Shown one piece after another: positions 1-11,334 of a stretch of DNA of 64,000 nucleotides (position 1 is its first letter; every line of letters starts with the position of its first letter). Position numbers and translations under genes: made by a program. The notes beneath the pieces were generated by a model, which had not been told where the DNA came from, ran no database searches, and worked only from the letters and a program-made list of their open reading frames with translations. Where the stretch lies: assembly GCA_965153355.1 (NCBI GenBank), contig OZ231127.1:92628001-92692000 (forward strand), given 5' to 3'. Origin of the DNA: Flaccisagitta enflata. Taxonomy: Eukaryota > Chaetognatha > Sagittoidea > Aphragmophora.

Positions 1-280
1 CGTCGGTAAGTCGGTTTGTCGGTTGGCTGTGCATTTGTCTCTTAAGAAAATAAATGTAAAGTTCTAATAAAAATAAACGAACCTATTCAGGAGAGCCAAT
101 TTGTCAACCAAATTGTCACAGAGGTCAATAATGCGAATATTACTGGTGGCAACAAAACCAAGTTGTGAATTTAAGAGGACGGGATTCTTTGACTTGATGT
201 TGACCTATAATTTTGATATTTTGAGATAGGGAATTACCCTAAACGATCCCTTCATGGTTGAATATATAAACATATGATTG
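1..280. other. intergenic or intronic sequence
   Basis: The first 30 bases carry a short GTCG/GTTG-type microsatellite, probably the edge of a Helentron-like element cut by the window. The rest is AT-rich with no ORF or motif that I can support. It could hold the continuation of the Rep-like gene that is lost at about 680, but I see no convincing exon. Confidence 0.4.
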
Positions 281-283
281 GAG

Positions 284-680
284 TTACCGACTTACGGTCC
301 GAAGGAAAGACAGATGGACGGACCGACGGACCGACGGACCGACGGAAGGACAGAAATTTAAACCAACCGTCTGCTCTTCATTTCCCCATAACTTCAAAAT
401 TTTGGAACGATTGAAACCGCGATCAAATTCACTTAAAAATTCAAAAAAAAAAATGAAGTCAAAAAAAAAAAACAAGGCCGGATACACGGTTACCGAAGTC
501 GTGTGCGGGTGCGCAGGGACCATATTTAGGGTAACCAGATGATTTGGGCAGGAGCAGTAAGGTAAAAGAAAAAAAGTTATAAAAAAAAATAAAGTGTAAC
601 TAACCGACCAACCGACCTACCGACCGACCTACCGACCGACGGACAAAGCGGGATGTAGAGTTGCGAGCACGCGACTATAA
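284..680 (-). mobile_element. Helentron-like short elements (HINE/DINE type, GTCY microsatellite)
   Basis: Read on the minus strand, the part at 680-471 starts with a palindromic head (GTCGCGTGC-like, then CTCTACA and CCCGCTTTGTCCG). A GTCG/GGTC tetranucleotide tract and the block around CTGCTCCTGCCC follow, and it ends at GTGTATCCGGCCTTGTTT. That is the layout of other copies in the window (33073, 54384). A second GTCC tract at 310-350 is probably part of another copy. The element abuts the Rep-like gene at about 680 and ends its readable frame. Confidence 0.65.
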
Positions 681-1461
681 ATCAGTTTTACATAAAGAGT
701 GAATTTGGCATTTTCAGTTATGGAATACTTATCTTGGGTAACCAAATTAAAAGGACCAATAATAGAACTGAGTGAAAATTGAGAACTTTCTTCAGTTATA
801 GATGTAGAACACATACATCCAGAAATAAGGTTCATAAGACCTAAATTTGGAAAAAATAAAAAAGCATGACAGAAAGCAGTGGTTATGCTACTAACGAAGG
901 CGGGCAGGGGTACTGTTAAAGGTTGGGTTTATCTTTAAAATGAGAAATAAAAAAAAATTTAACCTGTTTTGAAAGTGTCCGATTGACCAGATAGATATAA
1001 ACAATTTTTTTTTCTCATCGGAGTGGTTGGGATATTTGAGCTGGAAATGTCGTCCTCACCATTACAGACCAATTTTTTAGTATCCATAAAGAAATATAGA
1101 AATTTGAGGAGCCTCTTTGTAGGTATGCCGTTTTTGTAAAAGAATTCCTTTAAGTTGAAAAACAAAAAAATTGTCATATGCGGGGATAAAGTATTATCGG
1201 GTAGGGGCATTTATGTCATAAGTCCCAAAACATTTTTTTACCTCAAGCCATTCCATACAGGGTGTTAGGCTGCGATCCTGCTTTTTTAACTCGAAGGCTT
1301 CTTTGAATAAAAAAAGGATTTTGCTTGTGTAGGTCATTTTGTTCATCCTAAACACGTGCTCATAAGCAATACTATCAAAAATGGCCGATGCCATTGCCTC
1401 CCATTGAAGACCATAACAGCAAAGAATCGCCTCCCATTCTTCTTCTTTCAGATTTTTCTTA

Positions 1462-2224
1462 CACAGCCATCAATCTCGTTTGAAAAATTCTTTTAAGCTT
1501 TTTCTCTTAGATGCATCAACTGAGTGAATTGAAATCATTTTTTCTTTAAAGAACATTGTTTGACGTTTTTTGTATCAAAATTTTATCAACTTGGGTCGAA
1601 TAGTTTTCATTTTATGACAATTTGAAGTATGAACAGTTTCAGGAGTAAAATAAAGGAAAATTGTTGTTTGACAAGGCAGTTCCTCTTTAAATAGGTCTTA
1701 TTTCTAAACGGCTTGAGCTACAGATGCCAGATTGGTCTCGAATGAAAGATAATTTAATGCAGTTTTAGCTATCAAAAAGAGAAAAACCGTTTTTTACCTT
1801 TTTGTTGTACTTCTTATTGAAAAACCCACAAGTCAAAGGAATTTAGACAAAAAAATCGATTTCAAGGACATGAAATTTACTCTTTATGCCAATTCATCTA
1901 CCTACAAAAGAAATTATGAAAAACTACATCAAATTATCTTTCATTTGAGACCAATCTGGCGTTTGTAGCTTAAACGGTTTAGAAATGAGAGGAATTTAAA
2001 GAAAGACACTATTGTGAGCAATATATTAATTTCGCCTCAGCTGTTAATACCAAAATTACTTCAAATTGAGGTTGTAGACAAACTATTTAACCTAGACCAA
2101 TGAAATTTTGACACAAAAAACGTCAAACATTGTACTTAAAGGGAAAATCAATTTCAAATCATGAAAAGGAAGCATTGAAGCACAATAGCTTAATACTTTT
2201 TTTCAGTTGAGATTGATGACCCTG
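1462..2224. mobile_element. Foldback (long inverted repeat) MITE with TA target site, inserted in an exon
   Basis: The left half (from CACAGCCATCAATCTC) and right half (ending GATTGATGACCCTG) are imperfect inverted copies over roughly 300 bases each. Matching landmarks are TGTTTGACGTTTTTTG at about 1560 against its complement at about 2120, and GCCAGATTGGTCTC at about 1727 against its complement at about 1945. TA dinucleotides flank it at 1460-1461 and 2225-2226, as for Tc1/mariner-pogo type elements. It interrupts exon 2 of the Rep-like gene. Related sequence occurs around 20100-20400 and 53267-53669. Confidence 0.7.
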
Positions 2225-2340
2225 TAAGATCCTGGACGCATTTAACTCCTTTTCGTTTTATAAATTCTTTTAACCATCGCCATTTCTCTTTTTTTTTCCT
2301 GATGTAGACAGAGACACAGACAGAAAAATAAATATAGAGT

Positions 2341-2580
<240 letters not shown>

Positions 2581-3548
2581 GTCATTGCGCGAGATTGAGT
2601 TGGAGCATATTCAACATCGACCCCTCCCTGGAAAGCTAATTACATGTGCATTCTATTTAAGCACATTTCAATGGCAAACGGGTAGATTATCTTACTCTGT
2701 TCCTTCATTCGATGGTGGTGAAACAAATTCGATTGCGTTTTGCCCATCATTCACACCTTCCCCAAAATAACTTGGTGTAACATTGCCAGAGGCGAGATGA
2801 AGGCGTTTTAAGGTCTCATAATCGCAAAATTCCAGGCAATTTTGATCTAGAGGGGCTGTTATGTCTGCCAACCTATCAACCATCAAACGAGTGATTTTGT
2901 CTGTACTGTCAGTCAGTGTTCCCGCATTTGATTGAAAGCCCTCGAAACCAAAAGTCGATGATATCACGCTCTCTATGGCCTTGAAATCAATGAGTACATT
3001 AATTTTTTTCAAGTGTTCATTCCAACAGTAACGATTTGTTATAACTCCTTTTAAGACCTTGTCCAATAACCGGAGCATCAATTGTATCTTTTGGTTCGTG
3101 CGGTTCATTGGACAAGGAAAAAATGCGTGGACATGTTCTTTTTCATGTTCCTCATCGTGGGTTGGATGATACACGATGAGAATAGGTAGTTGAGAGAGAA
3201 ATGAGTAGAGCTCATACATTGAATTGACTTGCAAAAAAGTTAAACAGCTCACTCCAAACAAAAATAGAAAGCCAGCGTCTTTTTCGGCCATTTTCATAAT
3301 ATATGAAAACTTGAGATAAAAGTTTTTTGATAATATGTTAACTAACACCAAAAATGATCATGACGGACAAAAGAAGTCTTGTTTATAAAACGATCACCAT
3401 AATTGAAATAATGATAAAAAAATATAATCATTGATTAAAAACATCTAAATATCTACAAAGCGGTAAGCATGCATATATAAGCATCCAACTGAAACTCAAA
3501 ATAGTTTGTATGATGTAGATCATCACACATTAGTCAATCGCATGTGAC

Positions 3549-5470
3549 TTAGATTGGGGTGATACCCTCATGAGTGATCCGGTAGCGGTACATGGAATTC
3601 ACTTTCACCTCGGTTTCGGCCAACCATCTATCGATTTTCAAACGATCTTGCTTCTTCGTGGGACTCATCAACAGGTAATCATCATCTTCTTGGACAAATT
3701 TCCTCTTATTGGACTCCTTGGCTTTTTTCCAATACCAAGTCTGATTGACCGTCTTCCTGGGTACTTGCTGCTTTGATTTGACATACTGATGATTTTCGAC
3801 CGCCATTTGTAAGCCCCACAAATGGAAAGCTCTTGCCTTTTCGTATTGATTAATGGCAGCTTCCAACTCATCATCCTCGTGGTCGAAGTAAAACTGCAAC
3901 AAAGACTGATCCATGGAGGTTGACTTTTCCTGGTATCCATCTTTTTTCTTCAAGGCTTGTTCGTGGTATGGGTCGATAACGCTTATCCTATCGGACCATC
4001 CGCGTCCATTTCCACTTTCTTTTGAGCTGTTACCGCCACTACCTCCGTTTTCCTTATCGAATTCTCCATTGTTGGCGTCGCTAGCGCCGCCATTTGCACC
4101 ATTCGTGCCATTACCACCACCGTTGTCGTCATTTCCGCCATTATTGGCGTCATTTCCGTCATCGTTGGAGCCATGTTGTTCCTCTTCCTCCTCTTCGTTT
4201 TCCTCTTCCTCTTCTTTCTCCTCTTCCTCCTCTTCTCCCTCTTCACCGTCGGCGTCGTTGCCGGCGTCGTTGTTGTCGTCATTCGAGGCGTCGTTGGCGT
4301 GATTCATCGGGTTGTCGGCGTGATTCGCCAGGTCGCCGGCGTCGTCATTCGCCGGGACGCCGGCGTCGTTATTCGCCGGGACGCCGACTGCGTAATTCGC
4401 CCCTTCGTCGGCGGCGTGATTCGCTCGTTGATCGGCGGCGTTATACCGCCCTCCGTCGGCGGCGTTATTCCGCCCTTCGTCGGCGGCGTTATTCCGCCCT
4501 CCGTCGGCGGCGTTATTCGGACCTTCGTCGGCGGCGTTATTCGGTCCCTCGACGGCGGCGTGATTCGGCCCTTCGTCGGCGGCGTGATTCGGCCCTTCGT
4601 CGGCGGCGTGATTCGGCCCTTCCTCGGCGGCGTGATTCGGCCCTTCCTCGGCGCGTGATTCGGCCCTTCCTCGGCGGCGTGATTCGGCCCTTCCTCGGCG
4701 GCGTGATTCGGCCCTTCCTCGGCGCCATCTTCAGGTTCCACGACGTCAATAATTTCCACGCTTTCATCTCCTTCCTGTTCTTCTTCATTTTCCAAGATGG
4801 AAATAATTGGATTACTCCATAAATCTTCGATTGTACTCTCCATGTACGTTTCGTTGTGGAGATTTGGTTTCCCACCACAGGCAATGCGATCCATTTCCCG
4901 TTGGAGCCGCGATTCCAATCGGTCCCTATTGGATTCCCAAGCGAACGCACTCGGACCTTCGTTCTTCCTTAATGCATAAATGCATGGAGACTTAAATGGT
5001 GTCTCCGACCCATCGTAAAAGATTTCGGTACTTGGATCGTGGTCCTCGCTCTCGATGACGACTCTTGGCGACATATAAGTATGCAGACAAGTTTCTTTTT
5101 CAATATAAAGTTCGCTCAAGCGGGTTCTGCAAACGTACAAGCCGGAAGAACACCTCATTTCGTTCATGTAGCGGGTCCTCGACTCATCATTGTGGGTGGC
5201 CACCGCTTTTCTCGCATACCAACACCGGACGGTTTCGGCTGCCTCCATCGAATTCATTCGCAATAAGCTCATCATGGCTTCCACTCTCGCATAGAATGGA
5301 TGAAGTTTTAAGCTGCAAATTGGCGCTTCATGGACATTGCGAGCAGAGCTACTGATGCAGTGGGCGATATTGAAGATGTATCTTATGGCAAAACCATAAG
5401 TGTCTTCGGCTGTCTCAAACAAATACGCAAAGGGTGAGTGACAATACAAGCAACCAGCCGCACGATTCAT
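3549..5470 (-). CDS. Large acidic repeat-containing protein, unrecognised (frame broken by one base)
   Basis: I do not recognise this protein. It starts at an ATG at 5470, with a possible splice acceptor (TTTTTCCTTATAG) just upstream. The N-terminal ~230 residues are Cys/His-rich at the start (CLYCH, then HC and further Cys) and look like a folded domain. An acidic stretch leads into an 8-residue repeat, EEGPNHAA and degenerate forms (about 4735-4300 in nucleotides). A very acidic Asn/Asp/Glu/Gly-rich region follows, then a basic/aromatic C-terminal domain ending at 3549. Around 4650-4655 one 24-bp repeat unit lacks one base, so the conceptual frame changes to an Arg/Thr/Pro-rich reading that stops at 4304. 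The original frame stays open from the break to 3549, so the two ORFs are one gene of about 640 codons. The break is either a sequencing error or a mutation. It sits 5' of the Rep-like gene on the same strand with about 250 bases between. Confidence 0.55.
4300..4735 (-). repeat. 24-bp coding tandem repeat (EEGPNHAA type)
   Basis: The plus-strand unit is GTGATTCGGCCCTTCCTCGG plus CGGC, about 18 copies diverging towards 4300. Being a multiple of three, it keeps the frame except at the one-base deletion near 4650. Opposite-strand ORFs over this interval are shadows of the repeat. Confidence 0.85.
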
Positions 5471-5604
5471 TGTTTTTGTTTAAAAAGTGAAATCTATAAG
5501 GAAAAATCAATATTGGAAATTTTTAATATTTGGAAATTTGAACAATCACAAAGGAACGATGAACCCCAACGATTATTCACAATTCATTCACGTACAGGAA
5601 ATGT

Positions 5605-5705
5605 TTATGTATTGTACAAGCCTTTAAACAGCTCTTTGGACGTTTCTCTTAATTTATTTTCGTCGTATGAGTCATCATGGCGAATCGTAACGCCTCCGTC
5701 AAATG
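5605..5705 (-). CDS. Candidate terminal exon between two cluster genes
   Basis: A strong acceptor context (CTCTCTTTTGTTTAG, with the TC microsatellite as pyrimidine tract) is followed by about 32 sense codons, starting FDGGVTIRHDD, and a TAA. The composition (Asp, Glu, Lys, Arg) looks coding. The nearest upstream gene ends at 5965 with a possible donor (AT|GTAATG), but that donor leaves two bases of a codon and this exon needs one. So the link is not proven. A one-base error or another donor would fix it. Confidence 0.35.
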
Positions 5706-5711
5706 CTAAAC

Positions 5712-5717
<6 letters not shown>

Positions 5718-5778
<61 letters not shown>

Positions 5779-5882
5779 CGAGCGAGTGAGCGAGCGAGCG
5801 AGCGAGCTAGCGAGAGAGCGAGCGAGCGAGCGAGCGAGTGAGAGAGCGAGCGAGTAATTGAGCGAGCGAGCGAGTGAGTGAA

Positions 5883-5955
<73 letters not shown>
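5718..5955. repeat. Two (GA)n tracts flanking a GAGC/GAGT-rich segment
   Basis: GA runs at about 5718-5770 and 5888-5955 enclose degenerate GAGC, GAGT and GTGA units. The tract starts about ten bases after the stop codon of the zinc-finger gene. Its composition matches the tract in intron 1 of the Rep-like gene. Confidence 0.95.
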
Positions 5956-5962
<7 letters not shown>

Positions 5963-5964
5963 CA

Positions 5965-8332
5965 TTACATGGTGTTGCTCTTCTTGCAAGTCACGGCTAG
6001 AACGGAAAGTACATTATCATACTTCAAGTGGCGTTTTGCGACCACCTTTGTGACTTGGTTTTTCAAAAACCCATGAATATTCAATAAATGTTGAAAAAAC
6101 TCGGTTGCATTTGGATATACATTGTCACACTTGTTGCATTCTAACGGGGATGCATCTATTTCTAACAGGTGGGCTCTCATGTGCAATTTCAGATCTGCCA
6201 AATACACAAGCTGATTGCAAACGGAACAAAATGTTAACTCATTTTTATGACTACTGAGCACATGTTGACTCAATTCAAATAAATTGTCAGAGTGATGGGA
6301 ACACAGGACACAAGACCACTCTCCGCATCCAAGTTCTTGAAGAAATGGCTTCATTTTAGGACACATGTTAAGTAAGTGAAATTTCAAGTTAGAATTGCTA
6401 AGCTTGTTACATGACTTACAGCAAAGGATGCAGCTATTCTTTAATAAAATATTAGAATATTCCCCTTCCAAACTAAAATCGTGGAGTTGCGACTTACGTT
6501 GAATACGGACCGGCTCGCGAGGTTGCTGTTGTTTGTTTGTTTTTAATGATGTTGTTTGCGACACCATTTTTTGCGCCTTTACTAGGCGCGAAACTGCGCT
6601 GGTTGACTCATCAAGAGGCCTCTTTCCAACTTTCCCTTTTCCCTTTTTGACATAATCGATGCCATCATCTGCCACATGATTTGCCACTTTGTTTCCACCC
6701 TCTCCCTCTGAAGACGATTTGAATGGACTAATTGCTTCAACGACTGGCCTATATATGGATCCAGAAGAAGGCCCTTTCTCCTTATTCGACGACGCTTCAA
6801 ATCTCTCACTCACGAGGTTAAATTCGTCATCATCATTCATTTGTGATTGAAGGTCACATTCTGTAGTCGAGGGTACAAAGAGTTGGGTAGAAACCAAAGA
6901 TGTGGATGTACTTGCAGAAGTACATGCAGATGTCCCTACAGATGTCCCTACAAATGTCCCTCCAGATGTCCCTACAGTAGATCCTTGTTCTGCATTCAAC
7001 TTTGACCCAACATCCGAAACGGTCGTCGCGGTCTCTCCACCATCTTGGATCTCGGAATCGGTCGTCATCGCAGGTGCATCTTCAACTACATTTGCATCGG
7101 CATTGGTTGGAGTGAGGGGGGGTTTGATTGTGTCATATTATCCATTACATTTGGAGGCTGTGTGACTTGCGCATTACTTGGCACCAAATTTTCCACTGGG
7201 CATTGATTCTCTCCCTGTTTTTGAGATGCCAAGGGTTGTTTCTGATTATTTGCGTCATCTTTTTCAGGACTGAACAATTCACTGCTCGAATTCATTTCAT
7301 TTACATCTGTTTCCCCATCTTTTGATTTTTTCATTTCCTGACTGTTTTTTTCAGCGGCGTGGCTGTCTGGAATATCACTCTCAAAGCTTGAACTGCTCAT
7401 ATTGTGATTTTGTTCAAAATCATCATAAGATCGCGGGAGGGGGGGTGATTGAGGTGTGGGGGGGCGGTCATTACAGTCAGCTTCGCTAAATTGTGAAATT
7501 TGTTCAGAGGCAGATAAGCTCTCCTCTTCGTTTTGGGATGGTTGATGGGGGGGGGTAAGGGAGCTTCTGAACGGGCTGTGTTAAGCGTATCGCTCTCTAA
7601 GGAAAGAGAAGATTTTGACCATAAGTCAATCAATTTTTTTCTCAACTCATTTAGATCTTTATGAAGATCACCCTGTCTCTTTCTCACTGTTTCTTCCTCA
7701 AGTTTTTGGTCTTCCAAATTTTGACTGATGTAGTTTTTCAAAAAAGTGATGCTTTGATCAATTGAGTTCTGGTTATTGACACACCCGAGCTCATAGCTCA
7801 AGCTTCGTATCGAAGTCTTAAGAGCTTCATTTTTGCTCATATGTTCAGCATATGTCTCTGTTTTCTTTTGTGACCACTTTTCACGTTTCTGTTTCCAAAG
7901 GATTTCTTCATTTTTTATTTTTTCGAGTTCTTTATTCTTTGAATCCCTGACAACTTTTAAATTCTCCCATTTTGATTGGTGAAGTTGTATAATTTCCTCC
8001 TGCTTCTTCATAAAACCAGATATCTCCGAAATATCTTTTTCATGTTTTTCTTTTTCTTCAGCATTCTCTTTCATTTTCAATTCGATTGTTTCCCTTTTTT
8101 TTTCATTTTTTTGCATTTGTTCATTTTGATTCTGAAAACTGTTCAAAAGGGTTGATGCTTCGGATTGTTTATTTATTTTGTGTTTGATAGCGGATCTTAT
8201 GTCTTTGTAAAAAGTAATGTTGTCCTCGATTTGAGAGTTTTTTTCTTTCATCAAATTTTCCAAGTCAGTCATCTCCTTGGAGTAAGGATTGTCTTGAAAA
8301 AGTTTATCTATATTCTCATTGAATGTTGCCAT
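5965..8332 (-). CDS. Coiled-coil and C2H2 zinc-finger protein, unrecognised (two homopolymer frame breaks)
   Basis: Three successive minus-strand ORFs (8332-7397, 7400-7086, 7068-5965) read as one gene of about 780 codons. Residues 1 to ~250 are a Lys/Glu-rich coiled coil with few breaks. The frame then changes in a poly-C run (plus strand G9, about 7547-7555) and again in a C7 run (about 7126-7132). On either side the open frame continues straight into the next ORF, through a Ser/Pro/Glu/Asn-rich linker. The C-terminal part has a Thr/Ser/Val repeat near 6900-7000, a basic patch, a Cys cluster, then three C2H2-like fingers spaced C-x2-C-x12-H-x4-H, C-x2-C-x11-H-x3-H and C-x2-C-x12-H-x4-H at about 6300-6090. 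This suggests a self-associating nucleic-acid-binding protein; I cannot name a family. Homopolymer breaks are typical of long-read errors but also of decay. Confidence 0.6.
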
Positions 8333-8341
8333 GGTCTTAAT

Positions 8342-8364
8342 GCTACCGCCAAAAAGGCGGTAGC
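8342..8364. promoter_or_regulatory. Perfect 9-bp hairpin in the gap between two cluster genes
   Basis: GCTACCGCC, a 5-base A/T loop, then GGCGGTAGC. It lies in the 80-base gap between the stop of the upstream gene (8413) and the ATG at 8332, about ten bases before that ATG. It could act in the 5' leader of the downstream mRNA or the 3' end of the upstream one. The role is inferred only. Confidence 0.6.
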
Positions 8365-8412
8365 TCCTTTACAAAACTAAAAAGAGTATACATTTGTTCA
8401 TAATTAGGATAA

Positions 8413-9234
8413 TCAAAACTGTTTCTTTCCCATAACAGGAAACAAAACAGGGGAAGGAACAGGATATATGAATTCTTTTAAAATAGTATGAGATGTAATC
8501 ATTGAATGAATGCCCAGCAGCATAAAATCTCTTCCCAAAATGGCACTTTCGTTGAAACCGTTTAGACAAATTTGTAATGATTTATTTTCGACGTCACACA
8601 AAATTCTTATGTTCACATTATGTAGAGTACCAGAAAAAAAAGATCCATGATTTTCAACGCTGAATTCATGACATGATCGAAATAATATAAAACGTATCCA
8701 GTTTAGGACATGTCGATTTTTGGTTTTTAAATTGTATGAAATTAGAGTATCACTAGGCTGACTTTTTTCCAGTTTTTCAACCTTTTTCTCATCCCTCGGG
8801 CTTGTTTGTATTAATGGAGGCAAAAAATACCAAGTTTTTTTATTTTTGAAAATTGTTCTCTCTATATCTTTATGACCGCAAAAGATTATAAGGTCATTCA
8901 TTTTCCAATCACACAATTCCAAGTAGAATGACCTCTTTTGATTTATAGAAATATCTTCATAAAATAATGTTTCCAATATTTCCTTTGTCACGAAGCCTTG
9001 AGCCAAATATTTCTTGAATAGAGCTACACTAACGTCTTTTTTTACAAAATCAGGGACTGTTTTCAAGACACGGTCAATTTTGTCTTTATCTTTCCACATA
9101 TCTAAGCACAATCTAGAATATGTTGGCGATTTTGAGTGGACAACTGTTATTATGTCATAGTACATCTTTAAATTTTCTATACTTGGAATCACATTTTTAT
9201 GCAAAGGTTTTTGGGTACTCATATATGACTCCAT
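8413..9234 (-). CDS. Unrecognised 273-aa protein, first gene of the cluster
   Basis: An uninterrupted ORF from an ATG at 9234 to 8413, AT-rich and Lys/Ile/Phe-rich, with no signal peptide or clear membrane span. The middle has a charged Lys/Glu/Asp segment (around residues 150-165) between two more hydrophobic halves. I recognise no motif. It is the most upstream of four minus-strand genes and is followed after 80 bases by the coiled-coil/zinc-finger gene. That spacing is tight for neighbouring animal genes and more like a viral or transposon layout. TTTAAAG motifs about 25-50 bases upstream of the ATG could serve as a TATA-like element. The reading frame is intact, unlike its neighbours. Confidence 0.6.
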   Translation of the reverse strand: MESYMSTQKPLHKNVIPSIENLKMYYDIITVVHSKSPTYSRLCLDMWKDKDKIDRVLKTVPDFVKKDVSVALFKKYLAQGFVTKEILETLFYEDISINQKRSFYLELCDWKMNDLIIFCGHKDIERTIFKNKKTWYFLPPLIQTSPRDEKKVEKLEKSQPSDTLISYNLKTKNRHVLNWIRFILFRSCHEFSVENHGSFFSGTLHNVNIRILCDVENKSLQICLNGFNESAILGRDFMLLGIHSMITSHTILKEFIYPVPSPVLFPVMGKKQF

Positions 9235-9637
9235 GTTATAGGCGAGGTCATATGCTTTAAAATGATGTATCGCACTTTAAATTCCGTCAAACGGTTTAGG
9301 AGTTATGAACTTTTTTTTTTTTTGGTGCCATACCGCACCATGAGAGGCGCCGGACCGGAAATGCTGATACAACGGAAGTCGATGGAAAGAGAATCATGGC
9401 ATCTTTTCTCCACCGATCTCCAATCGGAGAGAAAGAAAAAGGAGGAAAGGAGGAACAGTCATCGAGCAAAGGAGAATATCGGTCGAGTTTAAAAGATCGA
9501 ATTCGGCAAAAAACATTTCTTCTTTCTCATATCCTGGATTATCGCGTTTTAGTTTCTTTCTTTTTTCTTTTCTTTCTATGTTACATAAACAGAATGATGT
9601 TTTTCGATGAAAAATGACTGAAAATTCACATTATTTT

Positions 9638-9756
9638 TTGCGGACACGCAACTCGATAACAGTTTCTGTTTGTCTGTCGGTCTGTCTGGGGTACACTGCC
9701 CCTGCCCAACTCCAGCCCATCTTTTTGCAACGATATTGTAACCCCGCTTTACTTAT
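9638..9756 (+). mobile_element. Helentron-like short element (family B)
   Basis: Head TTGCGGACACGCAACTCGATAA, a TCTG/TCGG tract, CCCCTGCCCAAC, and an end block GCAACGATATTGTAACCCCG. The same blocks in the same order occur at 10816, 24261, 31436 and, in part, 58437. Confidence 0.65.
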
Positions 9757-9823
9757 AAAGGGATAATAAATCCTTATGAAAATGGAGACTTTTTTTTTAG
9801 GCGTTTTACACGACAAAATAAAA

Positions 9824-10270
9824 AGCGAAGTAATCCATAAAGAAGTTACGCGTAGTTATAGGAGTGAAAAAAGAGAATGAGGGAGTAATCCATTGAGTTA
9901 CGCGTAGTTATAGGAGTGAAAAAAAGAGAATGAGGGAGTAATCCATTGAGTTACGCGTAGTTATAGGAGTGAGAAAAAAAAGTGAAGAAGTATTCCATAG
10001 AGTTAAGCGTAGTCATAGGAGTGAAAAAAGAGAATGAAGGAGTAATCTATTGAGTTACGCGTAGTCATAGGAGTGAGAAAAGAGGAGTAATCCAAAGAGT
10101 TACGCGTACTTATAGGAGTGAGAAAAAATGTAATCCTTGAATTTACGCGTAGTGAAAGAAGTGACAAAAATAGAAGAAAACGAGTAATCCATGGAGGGAC
10201 GCGGGGTTATAGGAGTGATTTAAAGAGTGAAGTAGTAATCCATAAGGCGACGCAAAACTGATAGAAATTA
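9824..10270. repeat. Tandem repeat of about 60 bp
   Basis: About seven degenerate copies of a unit containing GTAATCCATTGAGTTACGCG and TAGTTATAGGAGTGA plus an A-rich spacer. Similarity decays at both ends. No coding frame is kept. Confidence 0.85.
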
Positions 10271-10449
10271 ATTCAGAATTTTTTTTTCAACTGCATACTA
10301 AATATGAAATGACAATCTTATATACAAGATTCTTTCGAAATGATTTCTTCCTTGCTCCTTCTTCTTATCTCCTCCTCGCTTCTTTTTCTTCGAGAAAGTA
10401 CTTGAGATACAAAATTCTTCAACGGTTACACTAAAATCTCAATCGAGCG

Positions 10450-10599
10450 AATCTTGTTTCCTTTTTATCTCTCTGTCTGTCTGTCTCTCTGTCTCTCTGT
10501 TTCTCTGTTTCTCTCCTTGTCTTTCTGAATCTCTCTGTCTGTCTGTCTCTCTGTCTGTTTCTTTATCTATCTGTTTATCTGTCTCTGTTTTTCTTTCTT

Positions 10600-10672
<73 letters not shown>
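10450..10672. repeat. CTGT/CTCT compound microsatellite
   Basis: Degenerate TCTG/TCTCTGT units lead into about 65 bases of pure (CT)n from 10608. Confidence 0.9.
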
Positions 10673-10674
<2 letters not shown>

Positions 10675-10815
10675 CCATTTCTGATTTTTTTTCATTACGT
10701 TATAGAGGGATTTGTTTGTAACTCTAGTGACCTCGTGTCCCAATAAACTTTGAGTCTTCCTCCCCTATTTTCCACGTGATCCACTTGATATGCCGCTACC
10801 GTTATTCAATCTTTT

Positions 10816-11050
10816 TAGTTGCGGACACGCAACTCTATAAGAGGCCTTGTCCGTCCGTCCGTCCGTCGATCCGTCCATCGGTCCATCCATCTGTCCGTGG
10901 TCATCGAGTTGAAACATGGGAAAACGAGCGATTTTAATACTTTTTGTGTATGTCTGAGTGTTGGAAGTGGGTTTGGGTATGAATGATGGGGTCTGAGGTC
11001 CCTGCCCACCAGTCCGCAACGATATTGTGACCCCGCGTCACTTGTTTTTT
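10816..11050 (+). mobile_element. Helentron-like short element (family B)
   Basis: Stem-loop head AGTTGCGGACACGCAACT, then CTCTATAAGAG (itself a short inverted repeat), then GCCTTGTCCGTCCG and a GTCC/GTCT microsatellite. A body and the tail GTGACCCCGCGTCACTTG followed by T6 complete it. The tail also forms a small hairpin (GTGAC/GTCAC). The layout matches non-autonomous Helentrons. Confidence 0.7.
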
Positions 11051-11119
11051 CAAATTTCAACGGCTGATTTCTTTAATCTAATTTGAAACGAATAAATGGT
11101 CTTAAAAATTTCTTTTTCT

Positions 11120-11294
11120 CTTTTCCTCTTTCTTTCGTTCTTTCAGTCTTTCTTTCATTCTCTTTATCCTTCTTTCCTTCTTTCTTTCTTTTTTTTTCTC
11201 TTTCCTTCTTTTTTTCGTTCTTTCTGTCTTTTTTTCATTCTTTTTATCCTTCTTTCCTCCTTTCTTTCTTTCTTTCTTACTGTCCTTCTTTCCT

Positions 11295-11334
<40 letters not shown>

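Noticed and set aside
4094-4822. Long plus-strand ORFs rich in Arg or Val-Ile over the repeat of the acidic gene
   Set aside because: Shadows produced by the 24-bp repeat. The minus strand has flanking non-repetitive coding sequence and fits the neighbours' orientation.
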